Source of the DNA: Phytobacter massiliensis JC163
GTDB lineage: Bacteria > Pseudomonadota > Gammaproteobacteria > Enterobacterales > Enterobacteriaceae
Direction of reading: 5' to 3'
Length of the DNA: 64,000 nucleotides
NCBI RefSeq assembly: GCF_000321045.1
Contig: NZ_HE578945.1
Coordinates: 752,179-816,178 of the forward strand
The notes beneath the pieces were generated by a model. It was not told the origin of the DNA. It searched no databases and saw only the letters and a program-made list of their open reading frames with translations. The position numbers and the translations under genes are program-made. Shown here one piece after another: positions 34,369-45,091 of the stretch. Every line of letters starts with the position of its first letter. Position 1 is the first letter of the stretch.

Positions 34369-34383
34369 TGTAATAAAATTACA
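34369..34383. promoter_or_regulatory. HexR operator of zwf
   Basis: TGTAATAAAATTACA is a near-perfect HexR palindrome (TGTAATTAAATTACA type), 48 bases before the zwf start and probably overlapping its -10 region. The rest of the 342-base hexR-zwf gap shows only the candidate marbox at 34309. Confidence 0.85.
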
Positions 34384-34430
34384 AGTAAAACCTGGCAAAA
34401 GCACCAGGTAAGCTAACTGAGGAGAATGAC

Positions 34431-35906
34431 ATGGCGGTAACGCAAACAGCCCAGGCCTGTGACCTGGTCATTTTCGGCGCGAAAGGCGACCTCGCGCGCC
34501 GGAAACTGCTGCCTTCCCTGTATCAACTGGAAAAAGCGGGCCAGATCCATCCCGACACGCGTATCCTGGGCGTCGGGCGCGCGGACTGGGATAAAGAAGC
34601 CTATACCAAAGTGGTGCGTGAAGCGCTGGAAACTTTCATGAAAGAGAAAATTGATGAAAGTTTATGGGACACGCTGAGCGGCCGCCTGGATTTTTGCAAT
34701 CTCGACGTTAACGACACCAAAGCGTTTAAGCGTCTTGGCAGCATGCTCGACCAGAAAGCGCGTACTACCATCAACTATTTTGCTATGCCGCCCAGCACCT
34801 TCGGCGCCATCTGCAAAGGCTTAGGCGAAGCGAAACTCAACGCGAAACCGGCCCGGGTTGTCATGGAGAAACCGCTGGGGACATCGCTGGCTACCTCCCG
34901 TGATATCAACAACCAGGTTGGCGAATATTTCGAAGAGTGCCAGGTCTATCGTATCGACCACTATCTGGGTAAAGAGACGGTGCTGAACCTGCTGGCGCTG
35001 CGTTTTGCCAACTCGCTGTTCGTCAATAACTGGGACAACCGCACTATCGACCACGTCGAGATCACCGTGGCGGAAGAGGTGGGCATTGAGGGGCGCTGGG
35101 GTTACTTCGATCAGGCCGGGCAGATGCGGGATATGATCCAGAACCACCTGCTGCAAATCCTCTGCATGATCGCCATGGCGCCGCCGTCGGATCTTACCGC
35201 CGACAGCATCCGTGACGAAAAAGTGAAAGTGCTGAAATCCCTGCGCCGTATCGATCGCTCGAACGTGCGTGAGAAAACCGTGCGCGGCCAGTACACCGCC
35301 GGTTTTGCCCAGGGCAAAAAAGTGCCTGGCTACCTCGAAGAAGAGGGCGCGAACAAAAGCAGCAACACCGAAACCTTTGTCTCCATCCGCGTGGACATCG
35401 ATAACTGGCGTTGGGCGGGCGTGCCGTTCTACCTGCGCACCGGCAAACGCCTGCCGGCAAAATGCTCTGAGGTGGTGGTCTACTTCAAGAACCCGGAACT
35501 CAACCTGTTTAAAGAGTCCTGGCCGGATCTGCCGCAGAACAAGCTGACCATTCGTTTGCAGCCGGATGAAGGGGTGGATATCCAGATCCTTAACAAAGTA
35601 CCGGGGCTGGATCACAAGCACAATCTGCAGACCACCAAACTGGATCTGAGCTACTCAGAAACCTTCAATGAAACGCATCTTGCCGACGCCTACGAACGTC
35701 TGCTGCTGGAAACCATGCGTGGTATTCAGGCGCTGTTCGTGCGTCGTGATGAAGTCGAAGAGGCGTGGAAATGGGTGGATTCCATTACCGAAGCCTGGGC
35801 GATGGATAACGACTCGCCGAAACCCTACCAGGCTGGCACCTGGGGGCCGGTGGCCTCGGTGGCGATGATTACCCGTGACGGACGCTCCTGGAACGAATTT
35901 GAGTGA
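34431..35906 (+). CDS. zwf: Glucose-6-phosphate 1-dehydrogenase
   Basis: 491 residues, E. coli length. NADP-dependent entry enzyme to the pentose phosphate and Entner-Doudoroff routes. Rossmann motif [14 protein letters not shown] near 15-28, substrate signature RIDHYLGKE near 178-186, and the following [10 protein letters not shown]. Start follows TGAGGAGAA. Controlled by HexR through the box at 34369; its product feeds Edd and Eda downstream. Confidence 0.98.
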   Translation: MAVTQTAQACDLVIFGAKGDLARRKLLPSLYQLEKAGQIHPDTRILGVGRADWDKEAYTKVVREALETFMKEKIDESLWDTLSGRLDFCNLDVNDTKAFKRLGSMLDQKARTTINYFAMPPSTFGAICKGLGEAKLNAKPARVVMEKPLGTSLATSRDINNQVGEYFEECQVYRIDHYLGKETVLNLLALRFANSLFVNNWDNRTIDHVEITVAEEVGIEGRWGYFDQAGQMRDMIQNHLLQILCMIAMAPPSDLTADSIRDEKVKVLKSLRRIDRSNVREKTVRGQYTAGFAQGKKVPGYLEEEGANKSSNTETFVSIRVDIDNWRWAGVPFYLRTGKRLPAKCSEVVVYFKNPELNLFKESWPDLPQNKLTIRLQPDEGVDIQILNKVPGLDHKHNLQTTKLDLSYSETFNETHLADAYERLLLETMRGIQALFVRRDEVEEAWKWVDSITEAWAMDNDSPKPYQAGTWGPVASVAMITRDGRSWNEFE

Positions 35907-35930
35907 TCGCCCCTGCGGTGATGTTACGCA

Positions 35931-35948
35931 TGTTTACCGGTAACATGA
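35931..35948. promoter_or_regulatory. GntR-like operator between zwf and edd
   Basis: TTACCGGTAA at 35934-35943 is a perfect ten-base palindrome flanked by ATGT and CAT, close to the gluconate-repressor consensus ATGTTACCGGTAACAT apart from one extra T. GntR is known to control edd in E. coli. It lies before the zwf terminator, about 195 bases from edd, so its target promoter is not certain. Confidence 0.5.
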
Positions 35949-35984
35949 TCTAACACAGAAATCAGGTTAATATTTATGCTTTCA

Positions 35985-36018
35985 GGCCCCGACTGGATTC
36001 ACCAGCGGGGCTTTTTTT
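35985..36018 (+). terminator. Terminator after zwf
   Basis: Stem GCCCCGACTGG / CCAGCGGGGC with one internal mismatch and ATTCA loop, followed by seven Ts. Confidence 0.88.
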
Positions 36019-36140
36019 ATTACACTGGCTCCAGTGATTTTGCCTTTGGGGCGTGGTATAGCTCATTTCCTGCCGTATAACAGCAGAAATTAATTGCGCT
36101 GACCTGCACAGCCCCGGACAGATAAATTTCAGGAGCTTTT

Positions 36141-37952
36141 ATGAACTCAGTATTGTTACGGGTAACAAATCGTATTATTGAACGCTCTCAGGCAACCCGC
36201 TCAGCCTACCTGCAACGCATCGAGCAGGCGAAGAGCAACACCGTCCATCGTTCGACGCTCGCCTGCGGGAACCTTGCTCACGGTTTTGCCGCCTGCCAGC
36301 CGGAAGATAAAGCCTCTTTAAAGAGCATGCTGCGTAACAACATTGGCATTATCACCTCCTACAACGACATGCTCTCCGCCCACCAGCCTTATGAAACCTA
36401 TCCCGCTATTATTCGCAAGGCGCTGCATTCAGTGAATGCGGTAGGGCAGGTGGCAGGCGGGGTTCCGGCGATGTGCGACGGCGTTACCCAGGGCCAGGAT
36501 GGGATGGAACTTTCCCTGCTCAGCCGTGAAGTGATCGCCATGTCGGCGGCGGTGGGTCTGTCGCATAATATGTTTGACGGCGCGCTGTTCCTTGGCGTGT
36601 GCGACAAGATTGTTCCGGGGCTTGCTATGGCGGCCTTCTCGTTTGGTCATCTGCCTGCGGTATTTGTTCCTTCCGGCCCGATGGCCAGCGGCCTGGCGAA
36701 TAAAGAAAAAGTCCGCATCCGCCAGCTGTATGCCGAAGGCAAGGTAGACCGGATGGCGCTGCTGGAGTCTGAAGCGGCCTCTTACCATGCCCCCGGCACC
36801 TGCACCTTCTACGGCACCGCTAACACCAACCAGATGGTGATGGAGTTTATGGGGATGCAGCTTCCCGGCTCCTCTTTTGTGCAGCCGGACGCCCCGCTGC
36901 GCGAGGCGCTTACCGCTGCCGCCGCGCGTCAGGTCACGCGCCTGACCGGCAACGGCAGCGAATGGATGCCGGTGGGTAAAATGGTTGATGAAAAGGTCAT
37001 CGTCAACGGCATCGTCTCGCTGCTGGCGACTGGCGGCTCCACCAACCACACCATGCATCTGGTGGCGATGGCGCGGGCGGCGGGTATCATCATTAACTGG
37101 GATGATTTCTCTGAGCTTTCTGACGTCGTGCCGCTGCTGGCGCGTCTCTACCCGAATGGCCCGGCCGATATCAACCACTTCCAGGCCGCAGGCGGGGTGC
37201 CGGTACTGATGCGCGAACTGCTGAAAGGCGGTTTGCTGCACGAAGATGTCAACACCGTGGCCGGGTTTGGGCTTTCCCGCTACACCCTTGAGCCGTGGCT
37301 CAATAACGGCGAGCTTGACTGGCGTGAAGGGGCGAGCGCATCGCTGGACGCCGCAATTATCGCGACCATTGATAAACCGTTCTCCCATCACGGCGGCACC
37401 AAAGTGCTGAGCGGCAACCTGGGACGCGCGGTAATGAAAACCTCCGCCGTGCCAACAGAAAACCAGGTGATCGAAGCGCCTGCGGTGGTTTTCGAAAGCC
37501 AGCACGACGTGCTGCCTGCCTTCGAAGCCGGACTGCTGGATAAAGATTGCGTGGTGGTTGTCCGCCATCAAGGACCTAAAGCGAACGGCATGCCAGAATT
37601 ACATAAACTTATGCCACCACTTGGTGTATTATTGGACCGCTGTTTCAAAATTGCGCTGGTTACCGATGGACGGCTCTCCGGCGCATCAGGTAAAGTGCCC
37701 TCAGCGATTCACGTGACACCCGAAGCTTATGATGGCGGCCTGCTGGCGAAAGTCCGCGACGGCGATCTTATTCGGGTTAATGGTCAGACGGGCGAATTGA
37801 CGCTGCTGGTGGATGACAACGAGCTGGCTTCACGTCAGCCGCATATCCCCGATTTAAGTGCGTCGCGCGTTGGCACGGGGCGCGAACTGTTTGGCGCGCT
37901 GCGGGAAAAACTCTCCGGCGCGGAGCAGGGTGCGACCTGTATCACTTTTTAA
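36141..37952 (+). CDS. edd: Phosphogluconate dehydratase
   Basis: 603 residues, E. coli length. First dedicated Entner-Doudoroff enzyme: 6-phosphogluconate to 2-keto-3-deoxy-6-phosphogluconate. IlvD/Edd family with an iron-sulfur cluster; likely ligand cysteines are in MCDGVTQGQ (about 113), LFLGVCDKI (about 156) and [13 protein letters not shown] (about 220). Also visible: RLSGASGK near the C-terminus. Eda follows 37 bases on, forming the edd-eda operon. HexR and GntR family regulators are expected to control it. Confidence 0.98.
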   Translation: MNSVLLRVTNRIIERSQATRSAYLQRIEQAKSNTVHRSTLACGNLAHGFAACQPEDKASLKSMLRNNIGIITSYNDMLSAHQPYETYPAIIRKALHSVNAVGQVAGGVPAMCDGVTQGQDGMELSLLSREVIAMSAAVGLSHNMFDGALFLGVCDKIVPGLAMAAFSFGHLPAVFVPSGPMASGLANKEKVRIRQLYAEGKVDRMALLESEAASYHAPGTCTFYGTANTNQMVMEFMGMQLPGSSFVQPDAPLREALTAAAARQVTRLTGNGSEWMPVGKMVDEKVIVNGIVSLLATGGSTNHTMHLVAMARAAGIIINWDDFSELSDVVPLLARLYPNGPADINHFQAAGGVPVLMRELLKGGLLHEDVNTVAGFGLSRYTLEPWLNNGELDWREGASASLDAAIIATIDKPFSHHGGTKVLSGNLGRAVMKTSAVPTENQVIEAPAVVFESQHDVLPAFEAGLLDKDCVVVVRHQGPKANGMPELHKLMPPLGVLLDRCFKIALVTDGRLSGASGKVPSAIHVTPEAYDGGLLAKVRDGDLIRVNGQTGELTLLVDDNELASRQPHIPDLSASRVGTGRELFGALREKLSGAEQGATCITF

Positions 37953-37989
37953 GACGAAGTTTTTTAGTTCAGGCGAGAGAAAAACTCTG

Positions 37990-38631
37990 ATGAAAAATTG
38001 GAAAACGAGTGCAGAAGCAATCCTGAAAACTGGCCCGGTTGTGCCGGTTATTGTGATTAACAAACTGGAACACGCAGTACCGATGGCGAAAGCGCTGGTC
38101 GCCGGCGGCGTTCGCGTGCTGGAAGTCACCCTGCGTACCGCTTGCGCAATGGACGCGATTCGCGCCATCGCCAAAGAGGTACCGGAAGCCATTATCGGCG
38201 CGGGCACCGTGCTGAATGCGCAGCAGTTAAAAGAAGTGACCGAAGCAGGCGCGCAGTTTGCTATCAGCCCTGGCCTGACCGAGCCGCTGCTGAAAGCGGC
38301 AACCGAAGGCACCATCCCGTTGATTCCGGGTATCAGCACCGTTTCCGAACTGATGCTGGGCATGGATTTCGGCCTGAAAGAGTTCAAATTCTTCCCGGCT
38401 GAGGCCAACGGCGGCACCAAAGCGTTGCAGGCGATTGCCGGCCCGTTCTCGCAGGTTCGTTTCTGCCCGACCGGCGGTATCTCTCCAGCCAACTACCGCG
38501 ACTACCTGGCACTGAAAAGCGTACTGTGCATCGGCGGCTCCTGGCTGGTGCCGGCAGACGCGATGGAAGCAGGCGACTGGGACCGCATCACTAAACTGGC
38601 TCGCGAAGCGGTAGAAGGCGCGAAACAGTAA
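37990..38631 (+). CDS. eda: KHG/KDPG aldolase
   Basis: 213 residues, E. coli length. Class I aldolase that splits 2-keto-3-deoxy-6-phosphogluconate into pyruvate and glyceraldehyde-3-phosphate. Glu45 (RVLEVTLRT) is the general base and Lys133 (EFKFFPAE) the Schiff-base lysine. ATG at 37990 matches MKNWKTSAE of E. coli; an open frame from 37858 overlaps edd and is rejected. Beyond the ED route it also receives KDG-derived carbon from pectin, linking it to the KdgR-type locus at 10.8-13.7 kb. Confidence 0.98.
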   Translation: MKNWKTSAEAILKTGPVVPVIVINKLEHAVPMAKALVAGGVRVLEVTLRTACAMDAIRAIAKEVPEAIIGAGTVLNAQQLKEVTEAGAQFAISPGLTEPLLKAATEGTIPLIPGISTVSELMLGMDFGLKEFKFFPAEANGGTKALQAIAGPFSQVRFCPTGGISPANYRDYLALKSVLCIGGSWLVPADAMEAGDWDRITKLAREAVEGAKQ

Positions 38632-38658
38632 TTCCCACAGCGCAAGCTGCGCGATGGC

Positions 38659-38693
38659 AAACCCCGGCAGGCGGTCACGCTTCCGGGGTTTTT
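38659..38693 (+). terminator. Terminator after eda
   Basis: Stem AAACCCCGG / CCGGGGTTT with a 15-base loop and a T-rich end, before convergent purT. Confidence 0.85.
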
Positions 38694-38722
38694 ATTTCGC
38701 GCCGGCCAGGCTGATGGCGCAA

Positions 38723-39901
38723 CTAGCCTGCGACTTTCACCGCACCTGCCGCCGCTTTTGCCCGCTCAACCGCCTCTTCAACCGTCGCGGCGGTTGCCAG
38801 TACTACCCCCAGCCGACGCGTGCCGTCAATTTCCGGCTTGCCAAACAAGCGTAGCTGCATGCCTGCGCCCACGGCCAGCTGCAGATTATCAAACGTCACA
38901 TTCTGGCTTTTCAGTTCCGGCAGGATAACCGCCGACGCTGACGGGCCATACTGACGGATCTGTCCCACAGGCAGCCCGAGAAATGCCCGAACGTGCAAAG
39001 CGAACTCGGACATATCCTGCGAAATAAGCGTTACCATACCGGTGTCATGCGGGCGCGGTGAAACTTCGCTAAAGATAACGTCGTCGCCGCAGACAAACAG
39101 CTCAACGCCGAACAGCCCGTGCCCGCCCAGCGCCAGAACCACCTTGCGCGCAATCTCCTGCGCCCGCTCCAGCGCCTGCTGGCTCATGGCCTGCGGCTGC
39201 CATGATTCGCGATAATCGCCATCCTCCTGACGATGACCAACCGGATCGCAGAAGTGCACGCCATCAACCGCGCTTACCGTCAGGAGGGTGATCTCGAAAT
39301 CAAACTTCACGACGCCTTCAACGATAACGCGTCCTGCGCCTGCGCGGCCGCCCTGCTGCGCATACTCCCACGCGCTGGACAACTGCGCCGCGCTACGGAT
39401 AAAACTCTGTCCCTTGCCAGAAGAGCTCATCACCGGCTTGACGATACAGGGCAGGCCAATCTCTTCTACCGCCTGGCGAAAACCGGCCTCGCTGTCGGCA
39501 AACCGGTAGGTCGAGGTCGGCAGGGCCAGCTCTTCCGCCGCCAGGCGACGAATACCTTCCCGGTTCATGGTCAGCTTCGCCGCGCGGGCGCAGGGCACGA
39601 CGCGCTGGCCCTGCGCTTCCAGCTCGATCAGCGTATCGGTGGCGATCGCTTCGATCTCCGGCACGATAAAGTGGGGTTGCTCCTGGGCTACCAGCGCCCG
39701 CAGGGCGTCGCCATCCAGCATATTGATAACATGGGCGCGGTGCGCCACCTGCATAGCGGGGGCGTCTGGGTAGCGGTCTACGGCAATCACCTCAATGCCA
39801 AGACGCTGGCATTCAATCGCCACCTCTTTTCCAAGCTCGCCAGAACCCAGTAACATGACGCGTGTCGCTGCCGGACGCAGCGCAGTACCTAATAGAGTCA
39901 T
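38723..39901 (-). CDS. purT: Formate-dependent GAR transformylase PurT
   Basis: 392 residues, E. coli length. ATP-grasp enzyme producing formyl-GAR from GAR, formate and ATP in purine synthesis, an alternative to PurN. Pre-ATP-grasp domain with GSGELGKEV near 19-27, central domain with the flexible loop SSGKGQSFI near 160-168, and metal-binding [14 protein letters not shown] near 278. A PurR box lies just upstream. Confidence 0.97.
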   Translation of the reverse strand: MTLLGTALRPAATRVMLLGSGELGKEVAIECQRLGIEVIAVDRYPDAPAMQVAHRAHVINMLDGDALRALVAQEQPHFIVPEIEAIATDTLIELEAQGQRVVPCARAAKLTMNREGIRRLAAEELALPTSTYRFADSEAGFRQAVEEIGLPCIVKPVMSSSGKGQSFIRSAAQLSSAWEYAQQGGRAGAGRVIVEGVVKFDFEITLLTVSAVDGVHFCDPVGHRQEDGDYRESWQPQAMSQQALERAQEIARKVVLALGGHGLFGVELFVCGDDVIFSEVSPRPHDTGMVTLISQDMSEFALHVRAFLGLPVGQIRQYGPSASAVILPELKSQNVTFDNLQLAVGAGMQLRLFGKPEIDGTRRLGVVLATAATVEEAVERAKAAAGAVKVAG

Positions 39902-39939
39902 AGCCGTTTGACCTTCGTAAAAAAATTGGCGGCAGTATA

Positions 39940-39955
39940 ACGAAAACGATTGCGT
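39940..39955. promoter_or_regulatory. PurR operator of purT
   Basis: ACGAAAACGATTGCGT matches the PurR consensus ACGCAAACGTTTGCGT at 14 of 16 positions, 39 bases upstream of the purT start. Confidence 0.8.
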
Positions 39956-39997
39956 CTGTCTTTTCCGTCTTGCGCTTTCACGCGATCAGGGGTAATA

Positions 39998-40017
39998 TAC
40001 TGTACATAAACACAGTA
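39998..40017. promoter_or_regulatory. LexA box of yebG
   Basis: TACTGTACATAAACACAGTA holds CTG-N10-CAG in a near-perfect SOS palindrome, ending 14 bases before the yebG start. Confidence 0.92.
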
Positions 40018-40031
40018 TAGAGGGCTGCATC

Positions 40032-40367
40032 ATGGCGGTTGAAGTTAAATACGTAGTCATTCGCGAAGGTGAGGAAAAAATGTCTTTTGCCAGCAAAAAG
40101 GAAGCTGACGCTTACGATAAAATGCTCGACCTGGCAGAGGTGCTCGAAACCTGGCTGGCCGATGCGCCCGTAGCGTTTGAAGCTGAACAGCGCGACCAGA
40201 TGGCGATGTGGGTGGCTGAACAAAAAGATGTCCTCAGCCATATCCTTAAATCGGGCAAGCTGCCGGGTGCCGATACGCCTGCCTCCGAGCCTGCTACCGA
40301 TGAATCCGACAGCGCTGGCGCAGACGCAGTGAGCATTAAGCGCGCAGCGAAACGCTCCGCCGCCTGA
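40032..40367 (+). CDS. yebG: SOS-induced protein YebG
   Basis: 111 residues against 96 in E. coli; the excess is an acidic, Ala/Ser-rich C-terminal stretch ([19 protein letters not shown]) ending in a basic KRAAKRSAA tail. The conserved N-terminal part ([19 protein letters not shown]) fits the YebG family, DNA-damage inducible through LexA; the function is unknown. Start is set by the LexA box and the E. coli N-terminus. Confidence 0.94.
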   Translation: MAVEVKYVVIREGEEKMSFASKKEADAYDKMLDLAEVLETWLADAPVAFEAEQRDQMAMWVAEQKDVLSHILKSGKLPGADTPASEPATDESDSAGADAVSIKRAAKRSAA

Positions 40368-40431
40368 TCCGCCTTGCGCAGCCGCTAATTTGTACCATGC
40401 TTTCTATGGGCTTTATGCACAGGAGAAAAGC

Positions 40432-40788
40432 ATGAAAATTTCAGGGGTGGTACTGGGCGCAGTCGTGCTGGCGAGTGCGATGGCCGCTTCGGCGGCTGAG
40501 ACTGTCGATCACAAAACGGTAAAATTCCCGACGTGTGAAGGCAGCAGCGCGGAAACTATCGCGGCCAGCGTCAAACGCGATTATCAGCAAAACCGCATCG
40601 TGCGCTGGGCTGACGATCAGAAAAAGCTGGGACAGGCCGATCCGGTTGTCTGGATAAACCTTAAAGATATTAAAGGCAAGGATGACAAATGGCAGGTGCC
40701 GCTAACGGCCCGGGGCAAGAGCGCCGACGTTCACTACCTGGTTCACCTTGACTGCAAGGCGGGCAAGGCAGAGTACCAGCCTCAGTAA
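40432..40788 (+). CDS. yebF: Secreted protein YebF
   Basis: 118 residues. Signal peptide about 1-21 ([18 protein letters not shown]), then the colicin-M-immunity-like fold with two cysteines (FPTCEG and LDCKAG) expected to pair. In E. coli YebF is carried to the medium via the Sec pathway and porins. ATG at 40432 follows AGGAGAAAAGC; a longer frame from 40390 is rejected. Physiological role unknown. Confidence 0.94.
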   Translation: MKISGVVLGAVVLASAMAASAAETVDHKTVKFPTCEGSSAETIAASVKRDYQQNRIVRWADDQKKLGQADPVVWINLKDIKGKDDKWQVPLTARGKSADVHYLVHLDCKAGKAEYQPQ

Positions 40789-40882
40789 CTTATTTACCTT
40801 TGCGCAACTTTTGCTGATTTAGACATTTCCTGACACCCCCTCGCTTACGCTGAGCCTTTTAAGCCATATAGCGAGGGGCATC

Positions 40883-41542
40883 ATGTCAAACTGGTTAAAC
40901 CAACTGCAATCACTTCTTGGCCAAAAGGCGCAATCCACTACCTCTGGCGGCGAACAGGGTCTCGGCAAGCTGCTGGTGCCTGGCGCGTTAGGCGGCCTCG
41001 CCGGGCTGCTGGTCTCCAGCAAATCCTCCCGTAAACTGCTGACGAAATACGGTACCAGCGCGCTGCTTGTTGGCGGTGGCGCGGTAGCGGGCACCGTCCT
41101 GTGGAATAAATACAAAGATAAAATTCGTGCGGCACACGAAGGGGAACCTGACTTCGGCCAGCAGAACTCGCCGTTGGATGTACGCACCGAACGGCTGATA
41201 CTGGCGCTGGTTTTCGCCGCGAAAAGCGACGGGCATATTGATGACCAGGAACGTGCGCACATTGAGCAACAGCTCAGGGAGGCGGGCGTCGAAAACCAGG
41301 GCAGAGCGCTGATAGCGCAAGCCATTGAACAACCACTGGATCCCCAGCGGCTGGCGCGGGATATCAAAAATGAAGAAGAGGCGCTGGAGGTTTACTTCCT
41401 CAGCTGCGCGGCCATCGATATCGACCACTTTATGGAGCGCAGTTATCTGAGCGCGCTGGGCGACGCGCTGAAAATTCCGCAGGAGGTTCGTGACGGCATC
41501 CAGGCGGACCTGCAAGCGCAAAAACAGGCGTTGCCGCAGTGA
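40883..41542 (+). CDS. yebE: DUF533 membrane protein YebE
   Basis: 219 residues, E. coli length. An N-terminal hydrophobic, glycine-rich stretch (about 35-75, [13 protein letters not shown] and [15 protein letters not shown]) is followed by a TerB-like helical domain with [23 protein letters not shown]. In E. coli it is a Cpx/sigma-32-responsive envelope gene; function unknown. Stands alone between yebF and ptrB. Confidence 0.93.
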   Translation: MSNWLNQLQSLLGQKAQSTTSGGEQGLGKLLVPGALGGLAGLLVSSKSSRKLLTKYGTSALLVGGGAVAGTVLWNKYKDKIRAAHEGEPDFGQQNSPLDVRTERLILALVFAAKSDGHIDDQERAHIEQQLREAGVENQGRALIAQAIEQPLDPQRLARDIKNEEEALEVYFLSCAAIDIDHFMERSYLSALGDALKIPQEVRDGIQADLQAQKQALPQ

Positions 41543-41619
41543 CCTGAGAATACGTTTCGCTTGCATCACGCGCGGCTTTTGCCAACCTTATAGAGTGTAA
41601 AACAGATAAGAACAGAGCT

Positions 41620-43680
41620 ATGCCGCCGAAAGCAAAACGAATTCCCCACGCCATGACCGTGCATGGCGATACACGACTGGATAACTATTACTGGCTGCGT
41701 GACGATTCGCGCTCGCAGCCGGAGGTGCTTGAGTACCTCAACCAGGAGAACGACTACGGCAGGCGGGTAATGGCCTCTCAGCAGGCGCTGGAGGAGCGAT
41801 TGCTCCAGGAAATCGTTTCGCGTATACCGCCGCGTGAAGTCTCCGCTCCCTACGTCAAAAACGGCTACCGCTACCGTCATGTCTATGAGCCGGGGTGTGA
41901 GTATGCCATTTACCAGCGCCAGTCGGTGCTGGCGGAAGAGTGGGATGAGTGGCAGGTGCTGCTGGACGCCAATAAACGCGCCGCCCACAGCGAATTCTAT
42001 ACGCTGGGGGGCTTTGCCGTGACGCCTGATAACAAGCTTATGGCGCTCGCGGAAGATTATCTCTCCCGCCGTCAGTACGGCCTGCGCTTTAGGAATCTGG
42101 AAACCGGAAACTGGTATCCGGAGATGTTAAGCAACGTCTCGCCGGATTTCGTCTGGGTGAATGATTCCGAAACGCTCTACTATGTGCGTAAACACGCCAC
42201 CACGCTGCTGCCCTACCAGGTCTGGCGTCATACCGTAGGCACCCCGGCAAGTCAGGACGAACTGGTGTATGAAGAGGCCGATGACACCTTTTACGTCAGC
42301 CTGGGTAAAACCACGTCACAACATTACATCATTATCCATCTGGCGAGCGCGACCACCAGCGAAGTGCTGCTGTTGGATGCGGAACTGCCCGATGCGCAGC
42401 CGCTCTGTTTTTTACCCCGTCGCAAAGATCACGAATACAGCCTCGACCACTTTCAGCACACCTTCTATCTGCGCTCGAATCGGGACGGCAAGAACTTTGG
42501 CCTCTATCGCACCAAAGTGCGCGCGGAAAAACGCTGGGAAGTGCTGATCCCGCCGCGGGATCAGATCATGCTGGAAGGCTTTACCCTCTTTACCGACTGG
42601 CTGGTAGTGGAAGAGCGCCAGCGGGGGCTGACCAGCCTGCGGCAGATCAACCGCAAAACGCGCGAGGTAACGGGTATCGCCTTTGACGATCCCGCCTATG
42701 TTACCTGGCTTGCTTATAACCCCGAACCGGAGACCTCGCGTCTGCGCTACGGCTATTCGTCAATGACCACGCCGGATACGCTTTTTGAGCTGGATATGGA
42801 CACCGGCGAGCGGCGGGTGCTTAAACAGGCCGAGGTCAACGGCTTCGATGCCAGCCTGTATCGCAGCGAGCACCTGTGGGTCAGGGCGCGCGACGGAGTA
42901 GAAGTGCCGGTATCACTGGTCTACAACCACAAATATTTCCGCAAGGGAGAAAACCCGCTGCTGGTTTACGGTTACGGTTCCTACGGCTCCAGCATTGATG
43001 CTGATTTCAGCAGCAGCCGTCTTAGCCTGCTGGATCGTGGCTTCGTCTTCGCTATTGCCCATATTCGTGGCGGCGGTGAGCTGGGCCAGCAGTGGTATGA
43101 AGACGGTAAGTTCCTGAAAAAGAAAAACACCTTTAACGATTTCATCGATGTAACCGACGCTCTGCTGGCTCAGGGCTATGGCTCGCCGCTGTTCTGCTAC
43201 GGCATGGGCGGCAGCGCGGGCGGGCTGCTGATGGGGGCCGTTATCAATGAACGGCCTTCGCTGTTCCACGGCGTTATCGCTCAGGTGCCGTTTGTTGATG
43301 CGCTGACCACCATGCTGGATGAGTCTATTCCGCTCACCACGGGGGAATTTGAGGAGTGGGGGAATCCGCAGGATGAAACCTACTATCACTATATCAAGAG
43401 CTATAGCCCCTACGACAATATCTCCGCGCATGATTATCCGCATATGCTGGTGACCACCGGGCTGCATGATTCGCAGGTACAGTACTGGGAGCCCGCCAAA
43501 TGGGTTGCCAAACTGCGCGAAATGAAAACCGATGATAACCTGCTACTGCTTTGTACCGACATGGATTCAGGCCACGGGGGGAAATCGGGCCGCTTTAAAT
43601 CCTGGGAAGGGGTAGCGCTGGAGTATGCCTTCCTGATCGGCCTGGCGCAGGGCACCTTACCGGGCAGGAAAGCGGATTAA
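41620..43680 (+). CDS. ptrB: Oligopeptidase B
   Basis: 686 residues, E. coli length. Prolyl-oligopeptidase-family serine peptidase cleaving after Arg and Lys in short peptides. N-terminal seven-bladed propeller (about 75-410) and C-terminal alpha/beta hydrolase with the Ser nucleophile in [11 protein letters not shown] (about 532), Asp in [13 protein letters not shown] (about 617) and His in [11 protein letters not shown] (about 652). Cytosolic. Its TAA overlaps the convergent exoX stop. Confidence 0.97.
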   Translation: MPPKAKRIPHAMTVHGDTRLDNYYWLRDDSRSQPEVLEYLNQENDYGRRVMASQQALEERLLQEIVSRIPPREVSAPYVKNGYRYRHVYEPGCEYAIYQRQSVLAEEWDEWQVLLDANKRAAHSEFYTLGGFAVTPDNKLMALAEDYLSRRQYGLRFRNLETGNWYPEMLSNVSPDFVWVNDSETLYYVRKHATTLLPYQVWRHTVGTPASQDELVYEEADDTFYVSLGKTTSQHYIIIHLASATTSEVLLLDAELPDAQPLCFLPRRKDHEYSLDHFQHTFYLRSNRDGKNFGLYRTKVRAEKRWEVLIPPRDQIMLEGFTLFTDWLVVEERQRGLTSLRQINRKTREVTGIAFDDPAYVTWLAYNPEPETSRLRYGYSSMTTPDTLFELDMDTGERRVLKQAEVNGFDASLYRSEHLWVRARDGVEVPVSLVYNHKYFRKGENPLLVYGYGSYGSSIDADFSSSRLSLLDRGFVFAIAHIRGGGELGQQWYEDGKFLKKKNTFNDFIDVTDALLAQGYGSPLFCYGMGGSAGGLLMGAVINERPSLFHGVIAQVPFVDALTTMLDESIPLTTGEFEEWGNPQDETYYHYIKSYSPYDNISAHDYPHMLVTTGLHDSQVQYWEPAKWVAKLREMKTDDNLLLLCTDMDSGHGGKSGRFKSWEGVALEYAFLIGLAQGTLPGRKAD

Positions 43681-44354
43681 TTCTGATCCAGATAGTGCTT
43701 AAGGGTCATTCGCAGTTCCGGGCTCATTCTGTCGAGGTTGTTAAACAGCCAGCGCAGGTAGCCCGGATCGCGCTCGGCAACCTCCGCCACCGGTTTGCCC
43801 CGGTATTTACCAAAGGTGAAGGTGGTGAGCAGGGCAGGGCGACCCGTCACATTGACCATCTGCTCCGGCGTCCAGCCAGAGGTATTCATAATGTCGATCA
43901 GCAAGGCTGCGGTGATATAGCAGTCGTAGAGCGCGCGGTGATGGTGTAAGCCCGGCGGCGTCTGCACCGTCAGCTTACGCGACTTATAAAGCGCCATATT
44001 GCTGTATTTAATGCCGGGCCACAGCCGCCGCGCCAGCTTCATGGTACAGATCCACTCGCCGGGCATCTCCGGCAGAACGCGGCGGTCAAAGCTGGCATTA
44101 TGGGCAACGTACCACTGGCTGCCCTGATAGTGCCCGATGATCTCTTCAATCCACGGCTGGTCCGCGACCATCGCCTCTGTGATACGGTGGATAGCCATCG
44201 CCTGCGGGCTGATAGGGCGATCAGGGCGGACAAGATGACTCATGGGGTTAATTATCTGCCCGTTCACCACATCCACCGAGGCGATTTCGACTATGCCGCC
44301 CTGCAGATCGCAGGTTTCGGTATCGATAACCCGTAAAATCGTCTCGTCGCTCAT
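43677..44354 (-). CDS. exoX: Exodeoxyribonuclease X
   Basis: 225 residues (E. coli 220). DEDDh 3'-5' exonuclease acting in mismatch and UV repair. Exo I motif [18 protein letters not shown] (Asp and Glu ligands), Exo [12 protein letters not shown], Exo [11 protein letters not shown]. The start at 44354 overlaps the holE stop (ATGA), giving five more N-terminal residues than E. coli; coupling supports this start. Convergent with ptrB, stops overlapping by four bases. Confidence 0.95.
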   Translation of the reverse strand: MSDETILRVIDTETCDLQGGIVEIASVDVVNGQIINPMSHLVRPDRPISPQAMAIHRITEAMVADQPWIEEIIGHYQGSQWYVAHNASFDRRVLPEMPGEWICTMKLARRLWPGIKYSNMALYKSRKLTVQTPPGLHHHRALYDCYITAALLIDIMNTSGWTPEQMVNVTGRPALLTTFTFGKYRGKPVAEVAERDPGYLRWLFNNLDRMSPELRMTLKHYLDQN

Positions 44355-44581
44355 TTAGATTTAGGCTCATAAGGTAAGCGTGAAAGGTTCACCGATGCCA
44401 GTCGATGGGCGACAAGGCGTTCACGAAACCACTGGCGAAGATGTTCCGGTTGCTCCCGCTCGACCATTTCGGCCACCACCGGCATGTTGTAGCGCTCTTT
44501 AAAAGCGACGCCCGCAGCCGCCAGATCAACGTTCACTTTGTCCATCTCTTCCTGAGAAAGACGAGCCAGATTTGTGTTCAT
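44351..44581 (-). CDS. holE: DNA polymerase III theta subunit
   Basis: 76 residues, E. coli length. Small helical subunit of the Pol III core that binds and stabilises the epsilon proofreading subunit. Core segment [20 protein letters not shown] and C-terminal [18 protein letters not shown] are conserved. The stop overlaps the exoX start, placing two exonuclease-related proteins in one transcript. Confidence 0.96.
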   Translation of the reverse strand: MNTNLARLSQEEMDKVNVDLAAAGVAFKERYNMPVVAEMVEREQPEHLRQWFRERLVAHRLASVNLSRLPYEPKSK

Positions 44582-44715
44582 GTGTATCTCCCAAAGCTAA
44601 GCCGCAACGTTACTAAGCCTGTCGCAGAAAGACAAGCCCGCCGACGATCATACTCGACGAAGCTATTATACAGGGTTATTCTCAACGCATTATCTATAAC
44701 GAAAAGGAATGAAAT

Positions 44716-45090
44716 ATGGCCTTCACTGCACCTGCCGCACTGCGTGCGATGACGCTTATTGCCGCTTTTTTTACTGCTCCTGCCGTTTTTGCCCATGCGC
44801 ATTTGAAACACCAGTATCCTGCCGCTGATGCGCAGGTAACGGCCGCGCCGCAGGCGCTTACGCTTAACTTCTCCGAAGGTATCGAGCCGAAATTTAGCGG
44901 CGTGACGATAACCGGCCCTCAGCAGCAACAGATCAAAACAGGCGCGGTAAAGCGTAACGAGCAGGACAAGACGCAGATGATTGTGCCGCTTGAGCAGCCA
45001 TTACCCCCCGGCGACTACGCCATTGACTGGCATGTGGTCTCCGTCGACGGGCATAAAACGCATGGCGCTTACCGTTTTAGCGTGAAGTAA
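44716..45090 (+). CDS. copC: Periplasmic copper-binding protein CopC (YobA)
   Basis: 124 residues. Signal peptide about 1-26 ending AVFAHA so that the mature protein begins with His (HLKHQYPAA), the N-terminal Cu(II) ligand of CopC proteins. A second His in YAIDWHVVSVDGHKTHGAY near the C-terminus completes the site. Immunoglobulin-like fold. It precedes copD by one base; the pair probably moves copper across the inner membrane. Confidence 0.94.
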   Translation: MAFTAPAALRAMTLIAAFFTAPAVFAHAHLKHQYPAADAQVTAAPQALTLNFSEGIEPKFSGVTITGPQQQQIKTGAVKRNEQDKTQMIVPLEQPLPPGDYAIDWHVVSVDGHKTHGAYRFSVK

Positions 45091-45091
45091 G

